A stretch of 12,557 bases of DNA from Gemmatimonadota bacterium (GTDB lineage Bacteria > Latescibacterota > UBA2968 > UBA8231): positions 1 to 12,557 of the forward strand of contig PATE01000031.1 in the NCBI GenBank assembly GCA_002712305.1, written 5' to 3'. Below, one piece after another: positions 1-7,312 of the stretch. How positions within the stretch are numbered: position 1 is the stretch's first letter; each line of letters starts with the position of its first letter. Below the pieces are notes generated by a model that was not told where the DNA came from, did no database searches, and worked only from the letters and a program-made list of their open reading frames with translations. Both the position numbers and the translations under genes were made by a program.

Positions 1-282
1 CCGATACGCCCAGGACACACGCTTCAGAGCGGGAAGAGCCTCGGTCAAGCGGCGCAGTGCCTGGATTCCGTGATGATGATTTCCCAGTCGGTCGATCACG
101 GTGAGCTCGGCCCGAGCAGCCTCCAACTGATCTGCCGTCAGGCGTTCGGCCAACGAGGCGTCATCGAGAGGAATTCGTTCGATGGTCCCTTGTCGGTCCC
201 ATCCACCGACGGTTTCCTGAAACTGCAGGCACAGATCGCAGTCGGGGTCGTAGAGCAGTTGTAGTCGGGCGGCTGTTGGCAT
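1..282 (-). CDS. DCC-family (DUF393) thiol-disulfide oxidoreductase-like protein, partial
   Basis: The first 94 codons of a gene that runs off the left edge. After a short lead the protein reads LLYDPDCDLC, giving D12, C15 and C18. This is the D-x-x-C-x-x-C signature that names the DCC (DUF393) family, small thioredoxin-fold-like proteins presumed to do thiol-disulfide chemistry and usually about 110-150 residues long. The ATG at 282 is the only start available, because the upstream frame holds no ATG, GTG or TTG before an in-frame TAA. No clear Shine-Dalgarno is seen and there is no signal peptide, so it is probably cytoplasmic. It is divergent from the quinone oxidoreductase gene across about 100 bp. 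The family call rests on the N-terminal motif alone; the substrate or partner is unknown. Confidence 0.75.
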   Translation of the reverse strand, partial: MPTAARLQLLYDPDCDLCLQFQETVGGWDRQGTIERIPLDDASLAERLTADQLEAARAELTVIDRLGNHHHGIQALRRLTEALPALKRVSWAYR

Positions 283-382
283 GATCGTGGTTGCTGAAGA
301 CGGGTCAATGTATGAACGTTAGCGACGCTTCTTCCTCGCCCGCCAGTTTTGGGCACCACACCAACAGGCCGATTCTAGTCCA

Positions 383-1366
383 ATGCACGCCATCAGTGTC
401 GACACGAAAAGCGAAGATCGAGCCCTGCGATGGGAAGAAGCGGCCGACCCCGTTGCCGGAGCCGGTGAAGTCATCGTCGACATTCACGCGACGGCCGTCA
501 ATCGTGCCGATCTGCTGCAGCGTTCCGGCCACTACCCGCCACCCCCTGGGGCTCCCGATATCCTCGGTCTTGAGATGGCGGGCGTCGTCGCCGATCCAGC
601 AGGGTCGGATCTGGCCGCTGGCGACCGCGTCTGCGCCCTGTTGGCAGGCGGCGGATATGCGGAACGTGTCGCGGTGGATGCCCGTCTGCTGTTGCCCGTC
701 CCGGATGATTGGCCCATGACCCGTGCCGCCGCCCTGCCGGAGGTCTTTCTCACCGCTTTTGTGAATCTGTTTGGTGAAGCCGGTCTGCAGGGGGGTGAGA
801 CCGTCCTCATTCACGCAGGTGCCAGTGGAGTTGGTAGTGCGGCAATCCAACTCGCGCGTCACGCAGGCTGTCGAGTTCTGGCCAGCGCCGGCAATGACCT
901 GAAACGCGAACGATGCAGGCAGTTTGGCGCCGAGTTTGTCTGCGACTCACGCGACGAGGGATTTGCCGACGAGGTGACGGGTTATCTGAATGGCGCCGGC
1001 GTCGATGTCATACTCGACGTTGCTGGCGGCAGTCATCTGTCCCGCAATCTGCACTGCCTGGCGCCAAAGGGGCGCCTCGTGCTGCTGTCGCTTCTGGGGG
1101 GGCGAAATAGTGAGATCGATCTTGGGCTGGTGCTGACTCGTCGTCTGCGCATCATCGGCTCCCTGCTGCGAAGTCGACCCGTCGACGAAAAAGCGCAGAT
1201 CGTGGCAGACTTCCGTGCGCGATTCTGGGACCCCCTTCTCGCAGGCGCCATTCAACCCGTCGTCGACCGGGTGCTCCCCATCGCCGATGCCCAAGAGGCA
1301 CACGATGTGTTGAGTGCCAACGCCAATGTGGGCAAGGTCGTGCTCGAGGTCAGGGGAAGTGACTGA
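383..1366 (+). CDS. NAD(P)H:quinone oxidoreductase, zinc-free MDR family (PIG3-like)
   Basis: A 327-residue medium-chain reductase, the usual length for the zinc-independent quinone oxidoreductase branch (QOR/TP53I3-like), which reduces quinones with NADPH. The GroES-like N-terminal half contains AVNRADLLQRSGHYPPPPG (residues 38-56) and a GLEMAG motif near 62-67. The Rossmann half has the nucleotide-binding loop GASGVGSAAIQLA at 146-158. The cysteine and histidine ligands for structural or catalytic zinc are absent, as expected for this branch. The ATG at 383 aligns with the family N terminus (MHAISV). No good ribosome site precedes it, so it may be leaderless. It is the first gene of a four-gene run; its stop overlaps the GTG of the next reading frame by 8 nt. 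The quinone or enone substrate cannot be told from sequence. Confidence 0.88.
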   Translation: MHAISVDTKSEDRALRWEEAADPVAGAGEVIVDIHATAVNRADLLQRSGHYPPPPGAPDILGLEMAGVVADPAGSDLAAGDRVCALLAGGGYAERVAVDARLLLPVPDDWPMTRAAALPEVFLTAFVNLFGEAGLQGGETVLIHAGASGVGSAAIQLARHAGCRVLASAGNDLKRERCRQFGAEFVCDSRDEGFADEVTGYLNGAGVDVILDVAGGSHLSRNLHCLAPKGRLVLLSLLGGRNSEIDLGLVLTRRLRIIGSLLRSRPVDEKAQIVADFRARFWDPLLAGAIQPVVDRVLPIADAQEAHDVLSANANVGKVVLEVRGSD

Positions 1367-1766
1367 GAAGGCCATCACCGGCGGCTGCTTGTGCGGGGCG
1401 ACACGGTGGCGGCCGTCGAGCCCCCGCGTGCCTCGGTGCCGTGCCACTGCGACACGTGCCGGCGAGCCACCGGTTCGGGTGCTGTGGGCTGGTTGATCTT
1501 TCCCATTGAGAGTTTCTCCTTCGTGCAGGGAGACCCCGTCGACTATCACACGGAGACCGACGCGGATCGCACCTTTTGCAGAAATCTGCGGCACCCCCCT
1601 CACCTACCATCACCACGACGACCGTCCCGATGACATGGACGTGACCACTGGATCCGCCGACAATCCGGATGCCTTTCCACCGACGAAGGACGTCTTTGTG
1701 GAGGAACGGCTGACCTGGGTCCCGCGCGTGAAACCGGCAAACAACGATGCAGGAGACAACACATGA
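1359..1766 (+). pseudogene. GFA family (DUF636) zinc protein, frame broken twice
   Basis: Pieces in two frames together make one GFA-family protein (named after glutathione-dependent formaldehyde-activating enzyme; most members are uncharacterised zinc proteins). From the GTG at 1359, 9 nt after a GAGG site, the frame reads ITGGCLCGATRW (C10, C12). It must then slip by one base between about 1404 and 1426 to give PPRASVPCHCDTCRRATGSG, and slip back at 1582-1587 to give CGTPLTYHHHDD and DVTTGSADNPDAFPP. All cysteine clusters, CLC, CHCDTC and FCxxCGT, survive. The likely sites are a C run at 1421-1425 (one C short) and an AAA run at 1582-1584 (one base extra). Without correction, translation ends at 1496. 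The restored frame stops inside the C45 start as ATGA, so the gene was translationally coupled. Sequencing indels and a real young pseudogene are both possible. Confidence 0.85.
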
Positions 1767-2875
1767 CGAGCCGCTATAAGGAAATCACTGCCACCGGGAC
1801 GCCACGCCAGATAGGCGAACAGATCGGCGAAGGCCTGCGCGATGAAATCCGTGGTTTCGATGCCATCGCCATGGAACGAACGCGGAAAGCGGTGTCGATC
1901 TCCGACGAGTCCGCTCTGGTGGTGGCCACCGACTCCATAGAGCGGGTGCGAACCTACGCGCCCCACCTGCTCGAAGAGATGGAAGGCATGGCCCATTCGA
2001 GTGGAGTCTCGGTAGAGCGACTCATGCTCCTGCAGATCCGCAATCAACTCCAATCGGATGATGGCGGACGCGGTGTCGCGCCTGCCCAGAGGATCGACTC
2101 GACCGCCGCCCCGGCGGAGGCGGGATGTACCTCCTTCGCCATCTCTGCCGAGGCAAGCGCCGTCGGCTCCGCCACGGGACAGAACTGGGACAACGACGTC
2201 GAGCTGGATCCGCACACGGTGGTGCTCACACGTCGTCCTGACGACAAACCCGCGTTTTCCACCATTGCCCAGGCGGGACTCATCGCCTACATCGGCGTCA
2301 GTGATGCCGGCATAGGGGTCTGCCTCAACACCCTGCCCGCCCCCGCCAGAGAACGCGGTGTCCCCCACTATTTCACCGTGCGAGCCATCTTCGAAAGCCG
2401 CAGTCTGGACGAAGCTGCAGCCGCGGTGCGTCGCGCCGAACGGGCGATCCCCGCCAACATCATGCTCGCCACACCTCAGGGCCCGGCCGATTTTGAGGTC
2501 ACCCTCGACGACGTGTTTGTCTTGCGGGATGACGACGAGGATGGCGTGGTGACCCACACCAACCACTGCCTGCACGAGGATCTGGTAGACATCAACGACG
2601 AGTTTCCAGAGTTGATCGAATCGGTGCCGCGCAAGTGCCGGATCGATGAGCTGCTGGGTGCCGCCGAACGCCCCATCGCCCGTGATGACATCGAGTCTGT
2701 GCTGTGCGACCATGACAATCACCCGCGTTCCATCTGTCGCCATCCGAATGACCACCCCACCACAGGCTGGTGGTCGAGTGTCTTCTCGATCCTGATCGAA
2801 GCGGACAACGGCCGCATGCACATCAGTCGCGGCAATCCCTGCCAAAACCCGTATGAGACCTACGAATTGAACTGA
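1763..2875 (+). CDS. C45-family peptidase / acyl-CoA:6-aminopenicillanate acyltransferase-like Ntn hydrolase
   Basis: A 370-residue member of the C45 N-terminal-nucleophile family, typified by penicillin acyl-CoA:6-APA acyltransferase. These enzymes cleave themselves before a cysteine that then attacks amide or thioester bonds. Visible marks are AGCTSFA with G121-C122 as the predicted autocleavage site and nucleophile, GQNWD at 139-143, the GVSDAGIGVCLNTL region at 178-191, and HTNH at 265-268. The first 120 residues are the expected helical propeptide-like lead. No signal peptide or membrane segment is seen, so it should act in the cytoplasm. AGGAG at 1751-1755 lies 7 nt before the ATG, which overlaps the GFA stop by 4 nt. 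A 23 bp gap leads to the CehA-type hydrolase. Beta-lactam chemistry is not implied, since bacterial relatives mostly have unknown amide substrates. Confidence 0.87.
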   Translation: MTSRYKEITATGTPRQIGEQIGEGLRDEIRGFDAIAMERTRKAVSISDESALVVATDSIERVRTYAPHLLEEMEGMAHSSGVSVERLMLLQIRNQLQSDDGGRGVAPAQRIDSTAAPAEAGCTSFAISAEASAVGSATGQNWDNDVELDPHTVVLTRRPDDKPAFSTIAQAGLIAYIGVSDAGIGVCLNTLPAPARERGVPHYFTVRAIFESRSLDEAAAAVRRAERAIPANIMLATPQGPADFEVTLDDVFVLRDDDEDGVVTHTNHCLHEDLVDINDEFPELIESVPRKCRIDELLGAAERPIARDDIESVLCDHDNHPRSICRHPNDHPTTGWWSSVFSILIEADNGRMHISRGNPCQNPYETYELN

Positions 2876-2898
2876 GGCCCTGAACAGGACGGTGACGC

Positions 2899-4368
2899 AT
2901 GGCGACGCTGCATGGCACCATCATCGACGCACAGACCAACGAAAAGATCGACGCCAAGGTGCATGTACTGGACCCGGGTGGAAACTTCGTTCATCCGGGC
3001 GGGGCGATGCTGAAGAATGGACCGGGCACACCCTTCTTCTTCGCCCCCGACGGCGAGTTCACCGTGAACACGGGCCGAGGCAGAACGGATATCCTCGTCG
3101 AACGCGGGACTGAGTACAAACCCCAGCGTGTTGTGCTCGAAGCTCCCGCATCGGGCATTGTGGACACGGAGATTCGCATCGAGCGGTGGGTGCATCCCCA
3201 GCAGAACCATTGGTATCCGGGCAACACCCACATCCACTACGATGAGAACGAAACGCGACCCGACGATCGGCTGGGTATCGACTGCTCCGTCGAGGGGTAC
3301 AATGTCACCGTCGTGAGCATCCTCGACCGCCGGCAGCTACCCTACGCGAGCAACAAGTTTCCCATCGGCGTGATGAATGACTTCACCACCGCCCACCACG
3401 TGGTCGACATTGGCGAAGAGAATCGTCACTATGGCGAAAAGTCACCTTGGGGGATGGGGTACGGGCACGTCATGTTCCTCAACATCCGCAACCTCGTGCA
3501 GCCCGTGAGCCGGGGGCACACACTCACTGCCCAGTTCGATCCGGACTACCCACCACTGTGTACGTGCTGCGACGATGCCATCGACCAGGGCGGTCTGGTG
3601 ATCTGGTGTCACAATGGTCGAGGTATGGAGGCACCCGTGGCAGCCGCTCTTGGCAAACTCGACGCCTTCAATCTCTTCGATCCGTTCTGGATGGATCCCG
3701 AATACGACCTGTGGTACAAGCTGCTCGACTGTGGCCTCCGACTGCCGGCCTCTACGGGGACGGACTGGTTCGTCTGTTCCAACAATCGTGTGTACGTGCA
3801 CACGGAAAAGGAATTCTCTTACGAGAGTTGGATCGATGGCATGAAAAAGGGGCGCACCTTCATCACCAACGGTCCCGTCATCGACATGACCGTCAATGAC
3901 GCCCCGATCGGAGCTACCCTTCTGATGGATGGGGGTGGGATCCTCGAAGTGGAAGCGACCTTTCAGTCTCACTATCCCGTCGATGCGGTAGAGATCATCG
4001 TGGATGGCAGGGTCGTGCACCGAGAAACCGCCGCCGGTGGTGGTTTCGATTCGGGGGATGCCTTTTCCGGCAGCGTGCGGTGCCAGGCGGTGGCCGAACG
4101 TGACGGTTGGGTGGCGGCGCGGCTTTGGGGACACAGTCGAGACAGCTTCAACCAGTCCCTCTACGCCCATACGAGTCCGACGTGGTTCTCTTGCGGTCGA
4201 CCGTCAGGGAATCGACCCGACAGTGCCCGCTTCTTCCTCGATTCCATCGATGAATCGCTGAAGTGGATCGACACGGTGGGACGATACAACACCGATGACC
4301 AGCGGGAAGAGGTCCGCGATCTGTTCCGACGGGGCCGCGAGGCGTACGCCGAACTCGAGAAGAACTGA
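2899..4368 (+). CDS. CehA/McbA-family metallohydrolase with N-terminal carboxypeptidase-regulatory-like domain
   Basis: A 489-residue protein. Residues 1-95 look like a beta-sandwich of the carboxypeptidase regulatory-like type (GTIIDAQTNEKIDAKVHV, then FFFAPDGEF). From about residue 100 a PHP-type metal-dependent hydrolase follows, with candidate metal ligands in GNTHIHYDEN (H111, H113), GEENRH (E173/E174), GYGHVMFLN (H190), WCHNGRG (H238) and TGTDW (D289). This order matches the CehA/McbA family, named after a carbaryl hydrolase, and the related CehA-type proteins of unknown substrate. Residues 330-430 resemble another beta domain (VDAVEIIVDGRVVHRE). There is no signal peptide. AGGA at 2886-2889 precedes the ATG by 9 nt. 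It is the last gene of the operon and pairs with the C45 amidase-like enzyme, suggesting sequential hydrolysis of one compound, which is inference. Confidence 0.85.
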   Translation: MATLHGTIIDAQTNEKIDAKVHVLDPGGNFVHPGGAMLKNGPGTPFFFAPDGEFTVNTGRGRTDILVERGTEYKPQRVVLEAPASGIVDTEIRIERWVHPQQNHWYPGNTHIHYDENETRPDDRLGIDCSVEGYNVTVVSILDRRQLPYASNKFPIGVMNDFTTAHHVVDIGEENRHYGEKSPWGMGYGHVMFLNIRNLVQPVSRGHTLTAQFDPDYPPLCTCCDDAIDQGGLVIWCHNGRGMEAPVAAALGKLDAFNLFDPFWMDPEYDLWYKLLDCGLRLPASTGTDWFVCSNNRVYVHTEKEFSYESWIDGMKKGRTFITNGPVIDMTVNDAPIGATLLMDGGGILEVEATFQSHYPVDAVEIIVDGRVVHRETAAGGGFDSGDAFSGSVRCQAVAERDGWVAARLWGHSRDSFNQSLYAHTSPTWFSCGRPSGNRPDSARFFLDSIDESLKWIDTVGRYNTDDQREEVRDLFRRGREAYAELEKN

Positions 4369-4396
4369 CCGAGCAGATCTGCTGACAGAACGCATG

Positions 4397-4427
4397 GAGG
4401 CCGGCGAATCGATGATCCGCCGGCCTC
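4397..4427. terminator. GC-rich hairpin between convergent units
   Basis: A perfect 10 bp inverted repeat, GAGGCCGGCG (4397-4406) and CGCCGGCCTC (4418-4427), with an 11 nt loop, 28 bp after the CehA-type stop. No good T run follows on either strand, so it is a hairpin-type terminator candidate for the plus-strand operon and possibly also for minus-strand transcripts arriving from the trxB side. It lies about 40 bp beyond the stop of the trxB 3' relic, where an ancestral trxB terminator would sit. Confidence 0.55.
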
Positions 4428-4466
4428 GTTCTGCCTATGTGGGACTGTCTGTGTAGGACGTGTCGG

Positions 4467-4508
4467 TTACTCTTGTTCAGCCAACCAGCGTTCGGCTTCG
4501 ATGGCGGC
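4467..4508 (-). pseudogene. Relic of a second trxB 3' end (last 13 codons plus stop)
   Basis: Read on the minus strand, this stretch encodes [13 protein letters not shown] followed by TAA, exactly the last 13 residues of the intact trxB product whose stop is 68 bp away. The two DNA copies agree at 35 of 42 positions. Six differences are synonymous (GCT/GCC, GCA/GCC, GAG/GAA, CTG/TTG, CAG/CAA, GAA/GAG) and the seventh swaps TAG for TAA. Upstream the frame reads GAG, CAC and then a TGA, so no longer protein remains. A simple tandem copy would show random changes; purely silent change means both copies diverged as working genes. It is therefore best read as the leftover end of a displaced or recombined trxB allele. 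Confidence 0.85.
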
Positions 4509-4534
4509 CTCGTGTCACTTCGAAGGAAATCGCC

Positions 4535-5476
4535 CTATTCCTGTTCAGCCAGCCAGCGCTCTGCTTCGATGGCAGCCATACAGCCCGTGCCCGCCGCGGT
4601 GACCGCCTGGCGGTAGACGTGGTCCTGCGCATCACCGCAGGCGAAGACGCCCTCCACATTTGTCCGCGTCGAGTCGGGCGCGGTATGAAGATATCCCGTT
4701 TCATCCATGTCGAGGACACCCTCGAAAAGAGATGTGTTGGGTTTGTGACCGATGGCGACGAAGAAACCCTCGCAGGGGATCTCGAAGCTCTCGTCCGTGT
4801 CGACATTCTTCAACCTTGCGCCCGTGACCTCCATACCATCGTCCGAACCCAGTACTTCCTCGACCACAGCGGGTGTCACGAATTCGACCTTCGGATTGTC
4901 CCGCACGCGCTGTTCCATGATTCTGGATGCACGGAACTCGTTACGGCGATGCACGACGGTCACCTTCGAGCCGAACTTCGTCAGATAGTTCGCTTCCTCC
5001 ATGGCGGTGTCGCCCCCACCGACGACGACGATCTCCTTGTCGCGAAAGAAGAACCCATCGCAGGTGGCGCAGGCCGAAACGCCGTGACCCATCAGACGCG
5101 TCTCCGACTCCAGACCCAGCAGACGAGCCGAGGCCCCAGTGGCGATGATGACCGAGTCTGCCGTGTACGGTGTTCCCTCAGCGTCGATCTTGAAGGGCCG
5201 CTCGGAGAAATCGACGGCTGTCACCGTCTTGAACTGCGTCTCAGCACCAAACTTCTGCGCTTGTTCGCGGAATTTCTCCATCATCTCCGGTCCCATGATC
5301 CCGTCGGGGAAACCGGGGTAGTTCTCCACATCCGTAGTGATCGTCAACTGGCCACCGGGCTGAGTTCCCTCCAGCACGAGGGGCGCAAGATCCGCCCGTG
5401 CCGTGTAGAGGGCGGCGGTGAATCCAGCGGGCCCTGATCCGATGATCAGAACCTTGTAGTGCTTGGCGTCTGCCAT
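4535..5476 (-). CDS. trxB: Thioredoxin-disulfide reductase
   Basis: A 313-residue low-molecular-weight thioredoxin reductase that passes electrons from NADPH through FAD to thioredoxin in the cytoplasm. The FAD motif GSGPAG is at 13-18, [18 protein letters not shown] at 40-57, and the redox-active CATC at C136-C139. The NADPH loop [10 protein letters not shown] is at 153-162 with HRRNEFRAS at 176-184, and the C-terminal FAD motif FACGDAQD at 278-285. Length and order are typical of the family. The ATG at 5476 is chosen because it starts the usual short lead before the FAD motif and has GGAG 10 nt upstream. The frame is open further up to 5572, but that would add 32 atypical residues across the promoter-like hairpin. 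It follows the 2-hydroxyacid dehydrogenase gene by 116 bp and ends in TAG, beyond which lies a relic of a second copy of its 3' end. Confidence 0.97.
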   Translation of the reverse strand: MADAKHYKVLIIGSGPAGFTAALYTARADLAPLVLEGTQPGGQLTITTDVENYPGFPDGIMGPEMMEKFREQAQKFGAETQFKTVTAVDFSERPFKIDAEGTPYTADSVIIATGASARLLGLESETRLMGHGVSACATCDGFFFRDKEIVVVGGGDTAMEEANYLTKFGSKVTVVHRRNEFRASRIMEQRVRDNPKVEFVTPAVVEEVLGSDDGMEVTGARLKNVDTDESFEIPCEGFFVAIGHKPNTSLFEGVLDMDETGYLHTAPDSTRTNVEGVFACGDAQDHVYRQAVTAAGTGCMAAIEAERWLAEQE

Positions 5477-5512
5477 GGTGCAAAAACTCCATAGAGGTTG
5501 AATTGTCATCAC

Positions 5513-5556
5513 GTAGAATCTCTGAAAGATTCTACTGCACGCAACCACAAGACCAA
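5513..5556 (-). promoter_or_regulatory. Candidate trxB promoter with an overlapping 8 bp inverted repeat
   Basis: A perfect inverted repeat, GTAGAATC (5513-5520) and GATTCTAC (5528-5535), with a 7 nt spacer lies 37 bp upstream of the trxB ATG. On the minus strand its first arm carries TAGAAT, a good -10 match (5529-5534), with TTGGTC 16 nt further upstream (5551-5556) as a possible -35. The second arm would fall at about +1 to +10 of the transcript. It could be an operator for a dimeric regulator over the trxB promoter or a 5' hairpin. The repeat is directly visible; the promoter reading is inference. Confidence 0.45.
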
Positions 5557-5592
5557 GACCGTCCCAAACCATCGAGCCCGTGGGCAGGGCGA

Positions 5593-6549
5593 CTACACGA
5601 TGCGGTTGGGAACGGGACGATCTTCGAGACCGGCCAGCAGATTCTCGATCGACATCTCGGCCATGCCATCGCGCGTCTGCTGCGTTGCCGACCCCAGATG
5701 GGGTAGCAGCACGAGTCGCTCTTCGGCGAGCAATTCGTGGTCCCGGGGCAGGGGCTCCGGGTAGGTCACATCCGTCGCTGCGGCGTGCAGATGCCCCGAG
5801 CGCAGGCAGGCCAGCAGCGCATCCTGATCCCAGACGGGGCCCCTGGCCGCGTTGACGACGACAGCCGTCGACTTCATGAGGGCAAATTCGCGTGCACCGA
5901 TCATCCCTGTCGTCTCGTCGGTGAGAGGCATGTTCAGGGCGATGAAATCGGACCGCTCCAGCAGTTCATCAAGAGCAACCCGCGTGGCCCCGAGATCGGC
6001 CTCGGCTTTCTCATTGCGATTCCGATTGTGATAGAGAATCGGCATACCGAAGCCGATCGCCCGCTTGCCTACCTGGTAACCGATCCGTCCCATGCCGACA
6101 ATCCCGAGGATACCACCGGTGATCTGCTGACCGAGCATGAAACTCGGGTCGTATTGAAGGAAGTCCGGACCGCGGGCAAAGTGATCTCCACGCACCACGT
6201 TGCGCGCCGCCGCCATCAACAGTGCCCACGTCAAGTCGGCGGTGGTATCGTCCAGCACACCTGGCGTATTGCCCACGGGAATCCCCAGTTCCTTGGCCGC
6301 CTCCTGATCGATGTGATCACAACCGACGCCGAAGTTGGCGACGATCTTCAGTCGCGGGCATTTCTGCATCAGTTCGCGGGTGACGGAGAAATGGCCATAC
6401 GCGTAGATCGCATCGATCACGTCGAAATTCGTATCCGGATCCGGTTCGTGATCCCGCCACCAGTGCAACTCGATATCTGCCTGATCCAGCAGTCTTGTGA
6501 TGGTCACATACGGTTCGACATCTGATTGAATCAGCACCTGCCAGGTCAT
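5593..6549 (-). CDS. D-2-hydroxyacid dehydrogenase, glyoxylate/hydroxypyruvate reductase (GRHPR-like)
   Basis: A 318-residue NAD(P)-dependent D-2-hydroxyacid dehydrogenase. The substrate-domain loop [10 protein letters not shown] is at 72-81. The Rossmann motif GMGRIG is at 152-157. The catalytic arginine is R236 in NAARGPV, the catalytic glutamate E265 in TYPEPLP, and the histidine H284 in LLPHLGSAT. The tail, DVTYPEPLP followed by [10 protein letters not shown] and [12 protein letters not shown], is strikingly like human GRHPR, so reduction of glyoxylate or hydroxypyruvate with NADPH is the best guess. After the GxGxxG the sequence HNRNRN has arginines that would suit NADPH. GAGG lies 4 nt before the ATG at 6549. 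It is preceded by an intrinsic terminator for the upstream gene, so it should have its own promoter in 6550-6650, which I could not pinpoint. Confidence 0.92.
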   Translation of the reverse strand: MTWQVLIQSDVEPYVTITRLLDQADIELHWWRDHEPDPDTNFDVIDAIYAYGHFSVTRELMQKCPRLKIVANFGVGCDHIDQEAAKELGIPVGNTPGVLDDTTADLTWALLMAAARNVVRGDHFARGPDFLQYDPSFMLGQQITGGILGIVGMGRIGYQVGKRAIGFGMPILYHNRNRNEKAEADLGATRVALDELLERSDFIALNMPLTDETTGMIGAREFALMKSTAVVVNAARGPVWDQDALLACLRSGHLHAAATDVTYPEPLPRDHELLAEERLVLLPHLGSATQQTRDGMAEMSIENLLAGLEDRPVPNRIV

Positions 6550-6651
6550 GGATCCTCACTCGAAAGCGCTTGATGGTCTTGTTGCCAAGGGATGCTCGTT
6601 TCTGGGAGCGCAAGATAGTCGACCTGGACGCCGTCGAGAAAGGGACCCATA

Positions 6652-6689
6652 GAAAAAGGGTCGCTCCGAGCATGTCGGCGCGACCCTTT
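6652..6689 (-). terminator. Intrinsic terminator of the small Ala/Pro-rich gene
   Basis: A two-step hairpin: outer arms AAAGGGTCGC (6655-6664) and GCGACCCTTT (6680-6689), a 1 nt mismatch, then inner CCGA (6666-6669) with TCGG (6675-6678) and loop GCATG. On the minus strand the stem runs straight into TTTTTCT, a U tract, about 65 bp after the stop at 6756. It should separate that gene from the downstream dehydrogenase gene. Confidence 0.8.
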
Positions 6690-6755
6690 CCAAGGCACTG
6701 TGTTTCTTAAGCTCTGTGTTCCTATGCTCTGTGCGACGACTCGCGATCGATGTCG

Positions 6756-7190
6756 TCAGACGACCAGATCGACCCCATCCGATGGCGCAACGGGCTCCGG
6801 AGCAACGGGCGCCTCCGGTGCGGGTCGTTCGGCGGCGGCCACGTTGGCCTCGGCGACCTCCACTCGATCCACCTCGGTGCGAGTCCGTTCAGGCGGCGCG
6901 GCGGCGGGTTCGGGCGTGGGACTGACACGTCCCTGGCCGCGTGTCTCGAGACCTTCTCCAGCGACGATCCCGTCCAGGCGATTGACCTGGCGCTGTAGAT
7001 CGTTGAACCGGATGCGCAGCACCGTGCGTTCCGTCTGACTCGTGCCGTCAGAGTCGATACGGCTCGCCACAGCTTCTAGACTGGCAACCAGTCGTCCAAG
7101 CCGCTGTTGGGCCCGTTCACGTGGCGATGCATTCGGATTGGTGGCCGCGTTGGGTGCGGCAGCGGCGGCGTTGATATCAACGGTAGCCAT
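6756..7190 (-). CDS. Small Ala/Pro-rich protein with a helical core, function unknown
   Basis: A 144-residue protein I do not recognise. It starts with an Ala/Asn-rich low-complexity stretch (residues 8-22), has a charged, probably helical core from about 24 to 78 that includes FNDLQRQVNRLDGI (62-75), and ends in a Pro/Ala/Glu-rich tail (90-136). No cysteine, signal peptide or membrane segment is present. The core faintly resembles the helical segment of flagellins that reads FxxLxxxIDRI, but the length and tail are wrong for a flagellin and I give that no weight. The ATG at 7190 has a strong GAGGTG site 5 nt upstream, and a clear terminator follows the stop, so it is very likely a real single-gene unit. 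It is divergent from the RidA-like gene across 160 bp. Confidence 0.7.
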   Translation of the reverse strand: MATVDINAAAAAPNAATNPNASPRERAQQRLGRLVASLEAVASRIDSDGTSQTERTVLRIRFNDLQRQVNRLDGIVAGEGLETRGQGRVSPTPEPAAAPPERTRTEVDRVEVAEANVAAAERPAPEAPVAPEPVAPSDGVDLVV

Positions 7191-7296
7191 GATTCACCTC
7201 GTGGGGCGGAAGGTGTGCGTGGCATCCATGCCCACCTATCAGATTCCAGCAACCCGTGGGTTGAAGAAAAATCATCCAGGGCGTACCTTGCAACTC

Positions 7297-7312
7297 ATTG
7301 TACTGGTACAAT
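7297..7312. promoter_or_regulatory. Perfect 16 bp palindrome, candidate operator/promoter of the RidA-like gene
   Basis: ATTGTAC-TG-GTACAAT, two 7 bp arms around a 2 bp centre, lies 38 bp upstream of the RidA-like ATG in a region shared with the divergent Ala/Pro-rich gene. Its right half contains TACAAT (7307-7312), usable as a -10 for the plus strand, and TTGCAA at 7288-7293 sits just upstream, although the 13 nt spacing to TACAAT is too short for a standard pair. Such symmetry is typical of a site for a dimeric helix-turn-helix repressor. No such regulator gene is in the window, so the binding protein is unknown. Confidence 0.5.

Noticed and set aside
1610-2845. Long open frame on the minus strand (411 codons) opposite the C45 gene
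   Set aside because: It is the antisense shadow of a gene with clear family motifs; the protein has no recognisable domain, and high G+C keeps opposite frames open.
4460-5437. Plus-strand open frame of 325 codons across trxB
   Set aside because: It lies opposite trxB, whose CATC, FAD and NADPH motifs are unmistakable, and shows only shadow-like composition.
5477-5572. N-terminal extension of trxB by 32 residues
   Set aside because: The extra residues are unlike the family, cover the promoter-like inverted repeat, and the ATG at 5476 has a GGAG site.
6711-6732. Direct repeat GCTCTGTG (6711-6718 and 6725-6732)
   Set aside because: Eight bases twice in an intergenic stretch is too short to separate from chance, and no function is suggested.
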